From CAVQJU01 sp963712905 (GTDB lineage Bacteria; Acidobacteriota; Vicinamibacteria; Vicinamibacterales; CAVVIG01), in assembly GCA_963712905.1 (NCBI GenBank), contig CAVQJU010000018.1:62001-126000 (forward strand): a stretch of DNA of 64,000 nucleotides, read 5' to 3'. A program made the position numbers and the translations under genes. A model generated the notes under the pieces. It was not told the origin of the DNA. It ran no database searches and saw only the letters and a list, made by a program, of their open reading frames with translations. This document shows positions 10,204 through 19,032 of this stretch, one piece after another. Every line of letters begins with the position of its first letter. Positions within the stretch are counted from its first letter, which is position 1.

Positions 10204-12274
10204 ATGACGCCGCGCTGGACCCTCACTTCGATTACCTGTCTCGTGATGCTGTCCATCGCCGTGGGCAGGATTCACGGCCAGCAGGCGCCCGCGGCTCCCG
10301 TGTTCCGCAGCACCGTCAACCTCGTTCTCGTGGACGTCGTTGTCAGGGACCGGAAGGGCGCGCCGGTGTCCGGCCTGAAGTCCGACGACTTTCAGGTATT
10401 CGAGGACGGCAGGCCTCAGCAGGTCCGGACGTTCGCATTCGAGGAAATCTCAGGGACCGCACAGCCGATCGCGCCGGGCAACCGCGCTCGCCTCCGCGGT
10501 CCCGGCCGGCAACGCCGCGGCACCCGCGGCGCCGGTTCCGCTGACGTCGGAGGATGCAGCGGGACACCGCCTGCTCACGCTGCTCTTCGACACGAGCTCG
10601 ATGCAGCCGGAAGACGTGCAGAAGGCGGCGGACGCCGCCGTCAAGTGGGTGGATCGGGAAATGAGCCCGGCCGACCTGGTTGCCGTCGCCTCGATCGGCT
10701 CGAGCCTTCAGATTCTGAGCGACTTCAGCGGCGACAAGGAACGGGTCCATGCGGCGCTGCAGGCATTTTCGGCGGCCGACGGCACGGCGTTCGCGGCCGT
10801 GGACGCGAGCACGACGGCGACCGACGAGGCGGCCGGCGGCCAGACGAGCGATTCGACCGCCGCGGACGTCAGCGCGCAGGAGCTCGACACGTTCAACAAC
10901 GACGTGCGGCTGCGCGCGTTGAAGACGCTCGCCGAGGCGCTCTCGCCCATCCAGCAGAAGAAGGCCATCCTCTATTTCAGCGCCGGCATGCAGCGCAACG
11001 GCACCGACAACCAGGTCGAACTGCGCGCGGCGGTCAACGCCGCCGTGCGCGCGAACGTGGCGATCTACCCGGTGGACTCCCGCGGGCTGCAGGCGGTCGT
11101 GCCAGGCGGCAGCGCGCGTCAGGGAAGCCGCGGCGGCCTCGGCGCATTCACCGGTTCGGCGGTCGCCAATCAGTTCTCCACGCTCGCCGCGCAGCAGGAG
11201 ACGCTGACCACGCTGGCGTCCGACACCGGGGGAAAGGCGTTTCTCGATTCGAACGATTTCGGCGAGGCGTTCGGACAGGTGACGAAGGACATCTCGTCGT
11301 ACTACATCCTCGGCTACGCAAGCACGAACGGCGACAGGGACGGGCGCTACCGGCGCATCACGGTCCGCCTGCGCGGCAAGGCGGATCTGAAGATCGAAGC
11401 GCGCGAGGGCTACTACGCGGATCGGGATTTCGCGCACACGGCGAAAGGCGATCGCGAAACGCAGCTGCAGGAACAGCTGTCGATGCAGATTCCGGCGACC
11501 GACATCCCGATGTTCGTCACGGCGGGCTGGTTCCGGCTCGCGTCCGATCGCTACTACGTGCCCATCTCGGTGGCGGTGCCGGGTTCGGCCGTTCCGCCGG
11601 CCGGCGCCCAGGACAAAGACAAGCTCACGCTCGACGTCGCAGGGTTCATTCGCGACGAGCGCAACGTCCCCGTCGGCCGCATCCGCGACACGATGACGGT
11701 GCCGCCGGCAGCCGGTGGGCTGGCCGCGCGGCAGGTGCTGTATCAGACCGGGGTCGCACTGCCGCCGGGCCGCTTCTCGGTGAAGATCGTGGTGCGCGAG
11801 AACTCAACCGGGCAGATGGGATCGTTCGAGTCGAGGATCGTGGTACCCGAGCTGAAGCAGGCGCCGGTGAAGGTCAGTTCAGTCGTGCTCGGCACGCAGC
11901 TCGAACCCGCGGGCGGGCGGAAGACGGCAAGCCCGCTCGTACGCGACGGCCTGGAGCTCCTGCCCAACCTCACGCATATCGTGAGCCGAACCCAGAAACT
12001 CTACTTCTACTACGAGGTGTACGATCCCGCGCAGGACGCCGGCGCACCGCAGTTGCGCACCAGCCTCGCCTTTTACCGGGGCCGTGTGAAGGTGTTCGAG
12101 ACGCCGGTCGTCGAGCGGACGCAGGTGGACGCGGCCGATCGCCACGCCGCCATCTTCCAGTTCGAGGTGCCCGCCGGGAGCCTCACGGCCGGTTTCTACA
12201 CCTGTCAGATCAACATCATCGACGAGGTGGCCGGCCGTTTCGCCTTCCCGCGGCTCGAGCTGTACGTGCGGTGA
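10204..12274 (+). CDS. VWFA-related domain protein, +1 frameshift near 10480
   Basis: Exported protein of the VWFA-related family that is expanded in Acidobacteria. ATG 10204, 5 nt after the receptor stop, so the two genes are probably co-transcribed. Visible parts: signal peptide (SITCLVMLSIAVGRIHGQ), the entry motif VDVVVRDRKGAPVSGLKSDDF (typical of this family), a von Willebrand A-like region with LLTLLFDTSSM and AILYFSAGMQRNG, and a C-terminal beta-rich region. One extra base at about 10480 separates ...AQPIAPG from TALASAVPAGN; corrected length about 689 aa. The metal-ion site is not the canonical DxSxS: it reads DTSSM. The biochemical role is unknown. Confidence 0.82.
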
Positions 12275-12280
12275 CAGCGG

Positions 12281-13393
12281 CTACTGCCCGCGCCCGGTGC
12301 ATCCCCGGATCTCGGGGGCGATCGGGTCGAGGCGCATCACGAAGCCTTCCATGGGCGACCCGGGCTCGGTCGCCCGCACGGCGCGGATGAACGGGCTGCC
12401 GGAGGCCAGCGGCAGAGTGGCCACGTTCGCGCAGAACTTCAACCAGAGGCCGTCCTGGCGCAGGTACTCTTCGACGTTCGACACGTAGAACGCCGAGACG
12501 TTCGAGCCGCGCTGGGCCGCGAAACGCCCGATCGCGCGAAGCGCCTTCGGTCCGGCGAAGTCGCCGACCACCGGCACGAGCGCGTTGCGGCGCTGCAGAT
12601 CCTTCAGGAAACGGAACGCCTGCTCGGTCGCGAGGTAGCCGCGCGCCTGTCCTGCCATGTCGGTGGCCGTCATCAGCTCGGCGTAGGTCGGCTGAACCGT
12701 GCCGCCGAAGCTGCCGTAGGGCGAGTACTGAATCTTCGTCCCGGCGAGGAAGAAGACTTTGTAAATCGACTCGATCTGCGCCAGGTCGTCGCCGCTGAGC
12801 GGAAGATGGTGCTCGGTGACGAGTTGATTCCGGATCGCAGCGAGCATCTCGTTCGAGTACCGCTCGTTTGGTTCGACCGGTGCGAACGCGTTGAAGATCT
12901 CGGCGGCGGTCGAAGCGGTGGACAGCCCGTCAGGGCGGCGCCGCGAGAGGAGCCGCGACACGAAGTCCGCGCGATCCGCCGACAAATCGAACAGCGCCTT
13001 GTACATCAGGTGCAGATCGGCGTTGCCGCGCCGAAGATCCAGGATGAACGCGACCCGCGGGCGCATGGCGGCGATATACGTGAAGTTCTGCTCGGGCCCG
13101 ACGCCGAGATAGACGCCGCCGGGCCTGGTGTTCTGGACGAGCGCCGGGACGACGTCCTGATAGCGGATTTCGTTCGAAACCAGGTTGTCGGATCGGAAGT
13201 TCCCGTTCGGCTCCGAGAAATCCGACATCAGCTTCCAGTACTCCTGGTCGCTGAAGCGCGCCGGCAGTTCGGCAGCGGCCGCAACCGCCGGAATCCCTGG
13301 CATCGACGTCCGGCTGAAGCCGGACGCTACATACGTCAGCGACACGTACGCCAGCGCAACGGCCGCGGCGAGCGCCAACCGGCGGCGCGTCAT
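12281..13393 (-). CDS. LIC_10091-like secreted protein, paralog 2
   Basis: Predicted secreted protein of 370 aa, third in an overlapping operon. Its ATG at 13393 overlaps the hydrolase stop (ATGA). Conserved blocks shared with the 14351-15442 gene: FSDQEYWKLMSDFSEPNGNF, FRSDNLVSNE, GVYLGVGPEQNFTYIAAM, LDLRRGNADLHLMYKALF, VPVVGDFAGPKALRAIG and VSAFYVSNVEEYL. This pattern resembles uncharacterised LIC_10091-type proteins with a methyltransferase-like fold; GVGPEQNFTYIA and LDLRR sit where a SAM-binding loop and acidic residue would be, but I cannot confirm binding. Residues 22-30 (YVASGFSRT) are encoded by an inserted palindromic repeat. An upstream in-frame start at 13753 lies inside the hydrolase and is rejected. 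Confidence 0.72.
   Translation of the reverse strand: MTRRRLALAAAVALAYVSLTYVASGFSRTSMPGIPAVAAAAELPARFSDQEYWKLMSDFSEPNGNFRSDNLVSNEIRYQDVVPALVQNTRPGGVYLGVGPEQNFTYIAAMRPRVAFILDLRRGNADLHLMYKALFDLSADRADFVSRLLSRRRPDGLSTASTAAEIFNAFAPVEPNERYSNEMLAAIRNQLVTEHHLPLSGDDLAQIESIYKVFFLAGTKIQYSPYGSFGGTVQPTYAELMTATDMAGQARGYLATEQAFRFLKDLQRRNALVPVVGDFAGPKALRAIGRFAAQRGSNVSAFYVSNVEEYLRQDGLWLKFCANVATLPLASGSPFIRAVRATEPGSPMEGFVMRLDPIAPEIRGCTGRGQ
13307..13326. repeat. REP-like palindrome inside a coding sequence
   Basis: CGTCCGGCTGAAGCCGGACG, a 9-bp stem with almost no loop, lies within the signal-peptide linker of the LIC_10091-like paralog. A second copy with the same stem occurs in an intergenic gap at 32826-32845. 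The paralog at 14351-15442 has no equivalent segment, suggesting insertion. Confidence 0.7.
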
Positions 13394-14361
13394 GGCTCGA
13401 CCTCGCGCAGAAACGCGACGATCGCCGGCTGCACGATGTCCGGTTTCTCCCACTGCGGCAGGTGGCCGGCGTCGTCGACGGCCAGCAGGCGCGCGTACGG
13501 CATCTGCTGCATCAGCGGCTCGCTGAACTCGAACGGCACGTTGGGATCCTGCCGGCCCCAGACGACAAGTACCGGCCGCCGCGCGCGGCCGACGCGCTGC
13601 ACTTCCTCGCGCTGATCGACGTCGGCGTTGGTCGCGAGGTCGGACAGGCGCGAGCGGCGGAAGCCGCGGTACTGCATCTGCACGCGGTAGCGATCGGGCC
13701 AGTCCGGAAACTTCTCCGGGTAGAGGAAGTCGTCCAGCTGCCCCTGCGCCCACAGACGCTCGTCCATGATCGCGGTGACGAAACTCCAGACGCGCGGCAT
13801 CGATTCGAGGGGCGATAGCGGCAGCGGCGTGCGGAACGCGGGGTCCATGTAGACGAGCGACCGCACGCGCGACGGGTGGCGGTCGGCGATCGTCGTGATC
13901 ACCGACCCGCCGAACGAGAGCCCCGCGAGATCGACGGGCTGCGTGATGTGCAGGAACTCCAGCAACTGCGTGAACTGCCGGACGTACAGATCCTGGGTGA
14001 AGGGGATGTCCGGGCGATCCGAATAGCCCCGGCCGTAGTAGTCGTAGCGGAGCACCCGGAAGCCGGCGGCGGTGAGGGCCGCGAATGTCGGATCCCAGAT
14101 GTAGTACGGGACCGTGGCGCCGGCCGCCAGCACGACCACCTGCCCGTCGGGCGGCCCGCCGATTTCGTAGTGCGTATAGCCGTCGGCCAGCCGGGCGAAC
14201 TGGCCCGGTGCCGTTCGCCGCGCCGAGTCGTTCAACTCCAGCCGTTCGGGATCGAACGCGAAGTAGACAGCCGTCGGCACGGCCACGAACAACAGGAAGA
14301 CGATGCCACCGTAGAGAAGGAAAAGCCGGCCAGGCCTGAGGCCTGTCGAGCTACTGCCCAT
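13390..14361 (-). CDS. Alpha/beta hydrolase, membrane-anchored
   Basis: Alpha/beta-hydrolase-fold enzyme of 323 aa with an N-terminal membrane anchor (LFLLYGGIVFLLFVAVPTAVYF). Visible features: oxyanion-region VVVLAAGATVPYYIWDP, nucleophile elbow LAGLSFGGSVI (Ser in GLSFGG), acid residue near VVWGRQDPNVPFE and catalytic His in DDAGHLPQWEKPD. It belongs with MhpC/epoxide-hydrolase-like esterases; the substrate is unknown. It overlaps the gene before it by 11 bp and the one after it by 4 bp, so all three are translationally coupled, and it is flanked by two paralogs of one another. Confidence 0.88.
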   Translation of the reverse strand: MGSSSTGLRPGRLFLLYGGIVFLLFVAVPTAVYFAFDPERLELNDSARRTAPGQFARLADGYTHYEIGGPPDGQVVVLAAGATVPYYIWDPTFAALTAAGFRVLRYDYYGRGYSDRPDIPFTQDLYVRQFTQLLEFLHITQPVDLAGLSFGGSVITTIADRHPSRVRSLVYMDPAFRTPLPLSPLESMPRVWSFVTAIMDERLWAQGQLDDFLYPEKFPDWPDRYRVQMQYRGFRRSRLSDLATNADVDQREEVQRVGRARRPVLVVWGRQDPNVPFEFSEPLMQQMPYARLLAVDDAGHLPQWEKPDIVQPAIVAFLREVEP

Positions 14362-15442
14362 TCGCGCCGCAGTCCTTCACCTCGGCCTGCATGCCGCCCA
14401 ACTCCGAGTTGAGCCCCATGCCCGGACCGAAGCCGCCGCCGCGTACGGACCGGATGAACGTGCTCGTCGCGTCGAGCGGCAGCGTGGCGACGTTGCGGCA
14501 GAAGTTGGTCCAGATGCGGTCCTGGTAGAGGTACTGCTCGACGTTCGACAGGTAGAACGCCGACACGGTCCCGCCCTTCGATTTCACGTAGTCGCCGACC
14601 GCGCGAATCGCCTTCGGCCCCGCGAAGTTGCCCACCACCGGGACCATCAGGTTCTTCGTCTCGAGCGACTTCAGGACGTTGAAGTTGTCCTCGTTGGCCA
14701 GGAAGCTCCGCGACAGGCCCGCCTCGTCTGTCCCGGCCATCAGGTCCGCGTAGCTCGGCTGGTAGCGGCCGCCGAACCCGCCCGTGGACGAGTAGTTCAG
14801 CGCCGGCCCGAAGTTGAAGAAGGCGTGGTACACGTACTCGACGCCCTGCACGTCGCCGTCCGACAGCGCGAAGCGATGTTTGGTGAGCAGCAGATCGTCG
14901 ATGGCCTTCAGGTTGTCCTTGTACAGTACCTCGCTGCTCTCGACGTTCTTGAAGGCCGCGAAGATTTCCGACGCCGTCGAATTACGATCGAGGCCCTCGG
15001 GGCGCTTCTTGGAGAACAGCTTCGACACGAACTCCGCGCGATCGGCCGACAGCTCGAATACCGCCTTGTACATCAGCTGCAGGTCGAAGTTCCCGCGGCG
15101 GACGTCCACGAGGAACACCATCTTGGGTTTGAGCGCGGCGATATACGTGAAGTTCTGTTCCGGCCCGACGCCCATGTACACGCTCGGCGCCTTGACGGTG
15201 TTCAGCAGATCGGGAATGACCCGCTGCAGCCAGACTTCGTTCGATAACAGGTTGTCCGAACGGAAAAAGCCGTCCGGCTCGGAGAATTCGGTGCTGAGTT
15301 TCCAGAACTCCTGGTCGGTCAGCTGCGACGGCAGCGTGTCGGTGGCGGCGCGCAGGCCTGAAAGCGCCAGCAGGCTGACGCAAAGGACGGAAATCGCCGC
15401 AAGCCAAACCGGGCGCCGTGTCAGCATGGTCACATCCCTCAA
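14351..15442 (-). CDS. LIC_10091-like secreted protein, paralog 1
   Basis: First gene of the three-gene operon, 363 aa. Signal segment PVWLAAISVLCVSLLALSG near the N-terminus, then the same conserved blocks as paralog 2: LTDQEFWKLSTEFSEPDGFF, GVGPEQNFTYIAALKPKMVF, VDVRRGNFDLQLMYKAVF, VPVVGNFAGPKAIRAVGDY and VSAFYLSNVEQYL. It resembles LIC_10091-type proteins of unknown function with a possible methyltransferase-like fold, here apparently exported. GTG or ATG choice: MRDVTMLTRRP has a second Met five codons in that could be the true start. The 57-bp gap to the divergent DUF6152 gene must hold both promoters. Confidence 0.72.
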   Translation of the reverse strand: MRDVTMLTRRPVWLAAISVLCVSLLALSGLRAATDTLPSQLTDQEFWKLSTEFSEPDGFFRSDNLLSNEVWLQRVIPDLLNTVKAPSVYMGVGPEQNFTYIAALKPKMVFLVDVRRGNFDLQLMYKAVFELSADRAEFVSKLFSKKRPEGLDRNSTASEIFAAFKNVESSEVLYKDNLKAIDDLLLTKHRFALSDGDVQGVEYVYHAFFNFGPALNYSSTGGFGGRYQPSYADLMAGTDEAGLSRSFLANEDNFNVLKSLETKNLMVPVVGNFAGPKAIRAVGDYVKSKGGTVSAFYLSNVEQYLYQDRIWTNFCRNVATLPLDATSTFIRSVRGGGFGPGMGLNSELGGMQAEVKDCGANGQ

Positions 15443-15499
15443 GTCGAGAAACAGAGCCGACCAGGTGGCATAATAGCCTCTTTTCGGGGGAGTTCACCA

Positions 15500-15922
15500 A
15501 TGAAAGCCACCCACGCGATCTTCGCGACCCTGTTGACGCTGACGGCCGCCGCCCCGGCGCTCGCGCACCACTCGTTCGCGGCGGAATTCGACGGCCAGAA
15601 ACCCTTCCGCGTGACCGGCGCGCTGGTCAAAATCGAATGGACGAACCCGCACACGTATTTCTACGTGGACGTCAAGGACGACGCCGGCGCCACCGTCAGG
15701 TGGACGCTGTCGGCCGGTTCGCCCGGCGCGCTGTCGCGGCGCGGCTGGAAGCGCGGCGACCTTAAACTCGGCGACACGATTATCGTGGACGGCTACCTCG
15801 CAAGGGACGGCTCGCACCTGATGGATGCGCGCCGCGTGACGCTGCCCGACGGCCGCATCGTCTCCGGCGCGTCGGCGGGTGACGGCGGACCGGGGTCGGA
15901 GACACAGGTTCCGGCGCGGTAG
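15500..15922 (+). CDS. DUF6152 family secreted protein (cassette 1)
   Basis: Small exported protein of 140 aa in the DUF6152 family. Signal peptide MKATHAIFATLLTLTAAAPA followed at once by the hallmark AHHSFAAEFD, then VTGALVKIEWTNPHTYFYVD and LKLGDTIIVDGYLARDGS. The fold is probably a small beta-barrel of the OB type and its function is unknown. It is followed 19 nt later by a gene of the WEGDTLVIDS family; the same pair recurs at 60085-61277. GGGGGAG serves as the ribosome binding site. A CATAAT hexamer at 15469-15474 could be its -10. Confidence 0.85.
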   Translation: MKATHAIFATLLTLTAAAPALAHHSFAAEFDGQKPFRVTGALVKIEWTNPHTYFYVDVKDDAGATVRWTLSAGSPGALSRRGWKRGDLKLGDTIIVDGYLARDGSHLMDARRVTLPDGRIVSGASAGDGGPGSETQVPAR

Positions 15923-15941
15923 GCCGATTCAGGAGGCTCGA

Positions 15942-16793
15942 GTGAAGAAGCATCAGCGGATCAGTGCGTCGGTGGTCGCGGCTGTCCTGGCCGTGATGAC
16001 AGCCCCGGCGGCCTTCGGCCAGGAGCTGACTGCGGTCGACAACAAGTCCGCGAAGTCCGCGCCCACGCCGCGCATGGCGAACGGACGCCCTGATTTCAGC
16101 GGCTACTGGAAGGGCACGCGCGATACGGTGCCCGGCGGCAACATCGCGAAGGATCTGCCGGGCCTGAAGCTGCCGCTCACGCCGGCCGGCGAAGCGGCGC
16201 TGCAGCACAACCTCACCGCCACGGTCGATCCGGAGGCGCTGTGCATCATCGGCGGAATCCCGCGCCACAACGCCAGCGGACTGCCCTTCGAAGTGCTGCA
16301 GGGCGCCAACAAGATCGCGTTCCTGTATTTCTACAGCTACTTCCGCCTCATTCCGCTCGACGGCCGCAAGCACAGCGACGACCCCGACCCGTCGTTCTTC
16401 GGCGAAGAAGTCGGCAAGTGGGAGGGGGACACGCTCGTCATCGATTCGATCGGCTTCAAGGACGAGAAAGTCTGGATCGACGAGAACGCCAACCCGCACA
16501 GCGACGCCCTCCACGTCGTCGAACGCTGGACGCGGCCCGACATGGACCACATCCGCGTCGACACGCTGATCGAGGATCCGAAGTTCTATACGCGGCCGTT
16601 CACGTACGGACGAACCTGGGTGCTCGGCAAGCCGGACGAGCAGCTGCAGGAGTACTCCTGCAGCGAAAACAACGTGGACCGCGATCACCTGGGCTTCGGA
16701 CCGGGTCCGATTCGTCCGGACGGCACGCGCGGCTATCTCAACCCGGCGCCGCTCCCGCCGCCGCCGACCCCGACCGCCCCGGCGAAAAAGTAG
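15942..16793 (+). CDS. Secreted WEGDTLVIDS-family protein (cassette 1)
   Basis: Exported protein of 283 aa, family of unknown function. The GTG at 15942 is chosen because AGGAGG lies at 15931-15936 and the signal peptide (VVAAVLAVMTAPAAFGQE) follows; an upstream frame start would overlap the preceding gene. Conserved marks shared with the paralog at 60486-61277: the entry NGRPDFSGYWKG, a Cys-containing CIIGGIPRH segment, LIPLDGRKHSDD, VGKWEGDTLVIDSIGF, HSDALHVVERW and a late Cys in YSCSENN. The C-terminus is proline-rich (PAPLPPPPTPTAPAKK). It is paired with DUF6152, which suggests a joint role. Confidence 0.8.
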   Translation: MKKHQRISASVVAAVLAVMTAPAAFGQELTAVDNKSAKSAPTPRMANGRPDFSGYWKGTRDTVPGGNIAKDLPGLKLPLTPAGEAALQHNLTATVDPEALCIIGGIPRHNASGLPFEVLQGANKIAFLYFYSYFRLIPLDGRKHSDDPDPSFFGEEVGKWEGDTLVIDSIGFKDEKVWIDENANPHSDALHVVERWTRPDMDHIRVDTLIEDPKFYTRPFTYGRTWVLGKPDEQLQEYSCSENNVDRDHLGFGPGPIRPDGTRGYLNPAPLPPPPTPTAPAKK

Positions 16794-16796
16794 CGC

Positions 16797-17975
16797 GTGC
16801 CCGCTGCGTCGTACTTCAGCCACCTCGAGTGCTCCGTGCCGTGCGGAGCACCCGCGCTCGATCCGCGCGGCCGGCATCACCTCTGCGTCTGCGGTGCGCC
16901 GCTGCTGGCACGATACGACCTGTCCGGCGCCCGCTCGTGGCCGCGCGAGAGCCTCCGCGATCGCGAGCCGACGATGTGGCGGTACCGCGAGATGCTGCCG
17001 CTGTTTCCCGGCGAATCCCCCGTCACGCTCGGTGAAGGCTTCACGCCGCTCATGCACGCGCGCGCCCTTGGGGCCCGCGCGGGGCTCGATCGCCTCTATA
17101 TAAAGGACGAGTCGCTCAACCCGACCAACTCGTTCAAGGCGCGCGGCCAGTCCGCGGCCATCACGCGGGCGCTGGGCCTCGGCGTGACGACGGTCTCGGT
17201 GCCGTCGGCGGGCAACGCCGGCAACGCGATGGCGGCGTACGCCGCGCGGGCGGGAATGCGCGCCAAGGTGTTTCTCCCCCGCGATGTGAAGGTGCCCTTC
17301 GCGCGCGAATGCCAGCTGTACGGCGCCGACGTGACGCTGGTCGACGGCCTGATCACGGACGCCGCGCGCGTCGCCGCCGAGCAGGGTGGGCCGCTCGGCT
17401 GGTACGACGTCTCGACTCTGAAGGAGCCGTACCGGATCGAAGGCAAGAAGACGATGGCGTACGAGATCGCCGAGCAGATGGACTGGACGTACCCGGACTG
17501 GATCATCTACCCGACCGGCGGCGGCACGGGACTCATCGGCATGTGGAAAGCGTTCGACGAGATGGAACGGATTGGCTGGGTGCAGCCGCAGCGCCGGCCG
17601 CGCATGGTGTCGGTGCAGGCCGAGGGCTGCGCGCCGATTGTCCGCGCGTTCACCGAGGGCACCGAGAAGGCCGCGATGTGGGAAGGCGCCCGCACGGTGG
17701 CCGACGGCCTGCGCGTGCCGCGCGCGATCGGCGATTTCCTGATTCTCCGCGCCGTCAGGGAAAGCGGCGGCACGGCGCTCGCCGTCTCCGACAAGGCCAT
17801 GGTCGACGGCATGCTCGCCATCGGCGCCGCCGAAGGCATCAGCGCTGCGCCTGAAAGCGGGGCCACGTTTGCGGCGCTGACGATGCTCGTGGAGAGCGGC
17901 GCCATCAAGCCGCACGACTCCGTCGTGCTGCTCAGCACCGGCGGCGCGCTGAAGTACCTCGACGCGCTGCCGTAG
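16797..17975 (+). CDS. thrC: Threonine synthase
   Basis: PLP-dependent enzyme that converts O-phosphohomoserine to threonine in the cytoplasm; 392 aa. The PLP lysine lies in DESLNPTNSFKARGQSAA, the phosphate-binding and substrate region in SVPSAGNAGNAMAAYAARAG, and the glycine-rich PLP-phosphate loop in YPTGGGTGLIGMW. The N-terminus carries a small Cys motif (HLECSVPCG then HLCVCG) as in the archaeal-type threonine synthases. GTG start 3 nt after the previous stop, suggesting read-through from the cassette genes. Closely related threonine dehydratases lack the N-terminal Cys motif, so thrC is favoured. Confidence 0.88.
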   Translation: MPAASYFSHLECSVPCGAPALDPRGRHHLCVCGAPLLARYDLSGARSWPRESLRDREPTMWRYREMLPLFPGESPVTLGEGFTPLMHARALGARAGLDRLYIKDESLNPTNSFKARGQSAAITRALGLGVTTVSVPSAGNAGNAMAAYAARAGMRAKVFLPRDVKVPFARECQLYGADVTLVDGLITDAARVAAEQGGPLGWYDVSTLKEPYRIEGKKTMAYEIAEQMDWTYPDWIIYPTGGGTGLIGMWKAFDEMERIGWVQPQRRPRMVSVQAEGCAPIVRAFTEGTEKAAMWEGARTVADGLRVPRAIGDFLILRAVRESGGTALAVSDKAMVDGMLAIGAAEGISAAPESGATFAALTMLVESGAIKPHDSVVLLSTGGALKYLDALP

Positions 17976-17979
17976 CCGT

Positions 17980-18035
17980 GTAGGGCGGGGCTTTCAGCCC
18001 CGCCTTTCGCGGCGGCCCTGAAAGGGCCGCCCTAC
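17980..18035. repeat. Two-hairpin REP-like element, copy 1
   Basis: GTAGGGCGG...CCGCCCTAC outer arms enclose two hairpins, GGGGCT-TTC-AGCCCC and GGCCCT-GAA-AGGGCC. The same plan recurs at 46700-46756 and 63551-63598. It lies directly after the thrC stop and may end transcription or stabilise the mRNA end. Confidence 0.85.
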
Positions 18036-18173
18036 TGAAACACACGCTCGACCAGAGGCCCGGGAGGCTTACGCTTCCGGGCCTTTTCTTTTTCAGGCAC
18101 GTGATCGTCCGGTCGGCGCGCGATGCACGCGCGGATTCCGCGTGGTCTAGACTTGGTGGGAACGCCAACCCAG

Positions 18174-19022
18174 ATGGATCACCGACTCACACTTTCACCG
18201 ACGGGTGCGCCGCTCGGCGCTGAGCTCTCCGGCATCGACCTGCGCGCGGTCGACGACGACGACTTCACGGCGATCTACCGCGCGTGGCTCGACCATCAAG
18301 TGCTGCTGGTGCGGCATCAGCACCTCAGCGATGGCGATCTCATCACCTTCAGCCGGCGCTTCGGGACTCTCGATCTGGCGCCGGTGCAGGAGAACGGGCG
18401 GCGTTCGGTCGAAGGCCACCCGGAGATCTACATCGTCTCGAACGTCGTCGAAAACGGCGTCGCGATCGGCAGCCTCGGTTCGGGCGAGGCGGTCTGGCAT
18501 ACCGACATGTCGTACCTTGCCGATCCGCCGAAGGCCAGCGCGCTCTTCGCGCTCGAGGTGCCGGAAACGGGCGGCGACACGATGTTCTGCACGATGTACG
18601 GCGCGTGGGAGGCACTGCCTGCGCCGCTGCAGCAGCGAATCGAGGGCTTGCAGGTCAAGCACGACGGCACCTACAACAGCGGCGGATACGTCCGAGCCGG
18701 CGTGACGCCGACCGATGATCCGCGGACCGCGCCGGGTACCGTGCATCCCCTGGTTCGCGTCCACCCGGAAACCGGCCGCCGCGGCTTGTACCTCGGGCGC
18801 CGCCGGAATGCGTATATCGACGGCCTGCCGCTGGAGGAGTCCGACACGCTGCTGGACGAGATCTGGCGGTATACGACCGCTGACCGGCTGACGTGGCGGC
18901 ACCGCTGGCGGCCAGGCGACCTGGTGTTGTGGGACAACCGCTGCACGATGCACCGGCGCGACGCCTTCGATTCCGGTGCACGCCGCGTCATGCACCGGAC
19001 ACAGATTCGCTCGCGCAGCTGA
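18174..19022 (+). CDS. TauD/TfdA-family 2-oxoglutarate dioxygenase
   Basis: Fe(II)/2-oxoglutarate-dependent dioxygenase, 282 aa. The metal triad is visible as WHTDMSY (His and Asp) and the distal His in WDNRCTMHRRD; a downstream Arg in RRVMHRTQI would bind 2-oxoglutarate. The ATG at 18174 is chosen because the family N-terminus (LTLSPTGAPLGAELSGIDL) begins there; a start 51 nt upstream is possible. Families with this fold split sulfonates such as taurine or aryloxyacids. A sulfur-scavenging role is suggested by the sulfate-assimilation genes 1.5 kb downstream but is not proven. Confidence 0.86.
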   Translation: MDHRLTLSPTGAPLGAELSGIDLRAVDDDDFTAIYRAWLDHQVLLVRHQHLSDGDLITFSRRFGTLDLAPVQENGRRSVEGHPEIYIVSNVVENGVAIGSLGSGEAVWHTDMSYLADPPKASALFALEVPETGGDTMFCTMYGAWEALPAPLQQRIEGLQVKHDGTYNSGGYVRAGVTPTDDPRTAPGTVHPLVRVHPETGRRGLYLGRRRNAYIDGLPLEESDTLLDEIWRYTTADRLTWRHRWRPGDLVLWDNRCTMHRRDAFDSGARRVMHRTQIRSRS

Positions 19023-19032
19023 AGAGCCCCGG

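Noticed and set aside
6799..12390. A single 1863-aa ORF covering receptor and VWFA genes
   Set aside because: It is two genes with frameshifts; after 9487 and 10480 the frame reads arginine-rich nonsense while the other frame gives family-typical sequence.
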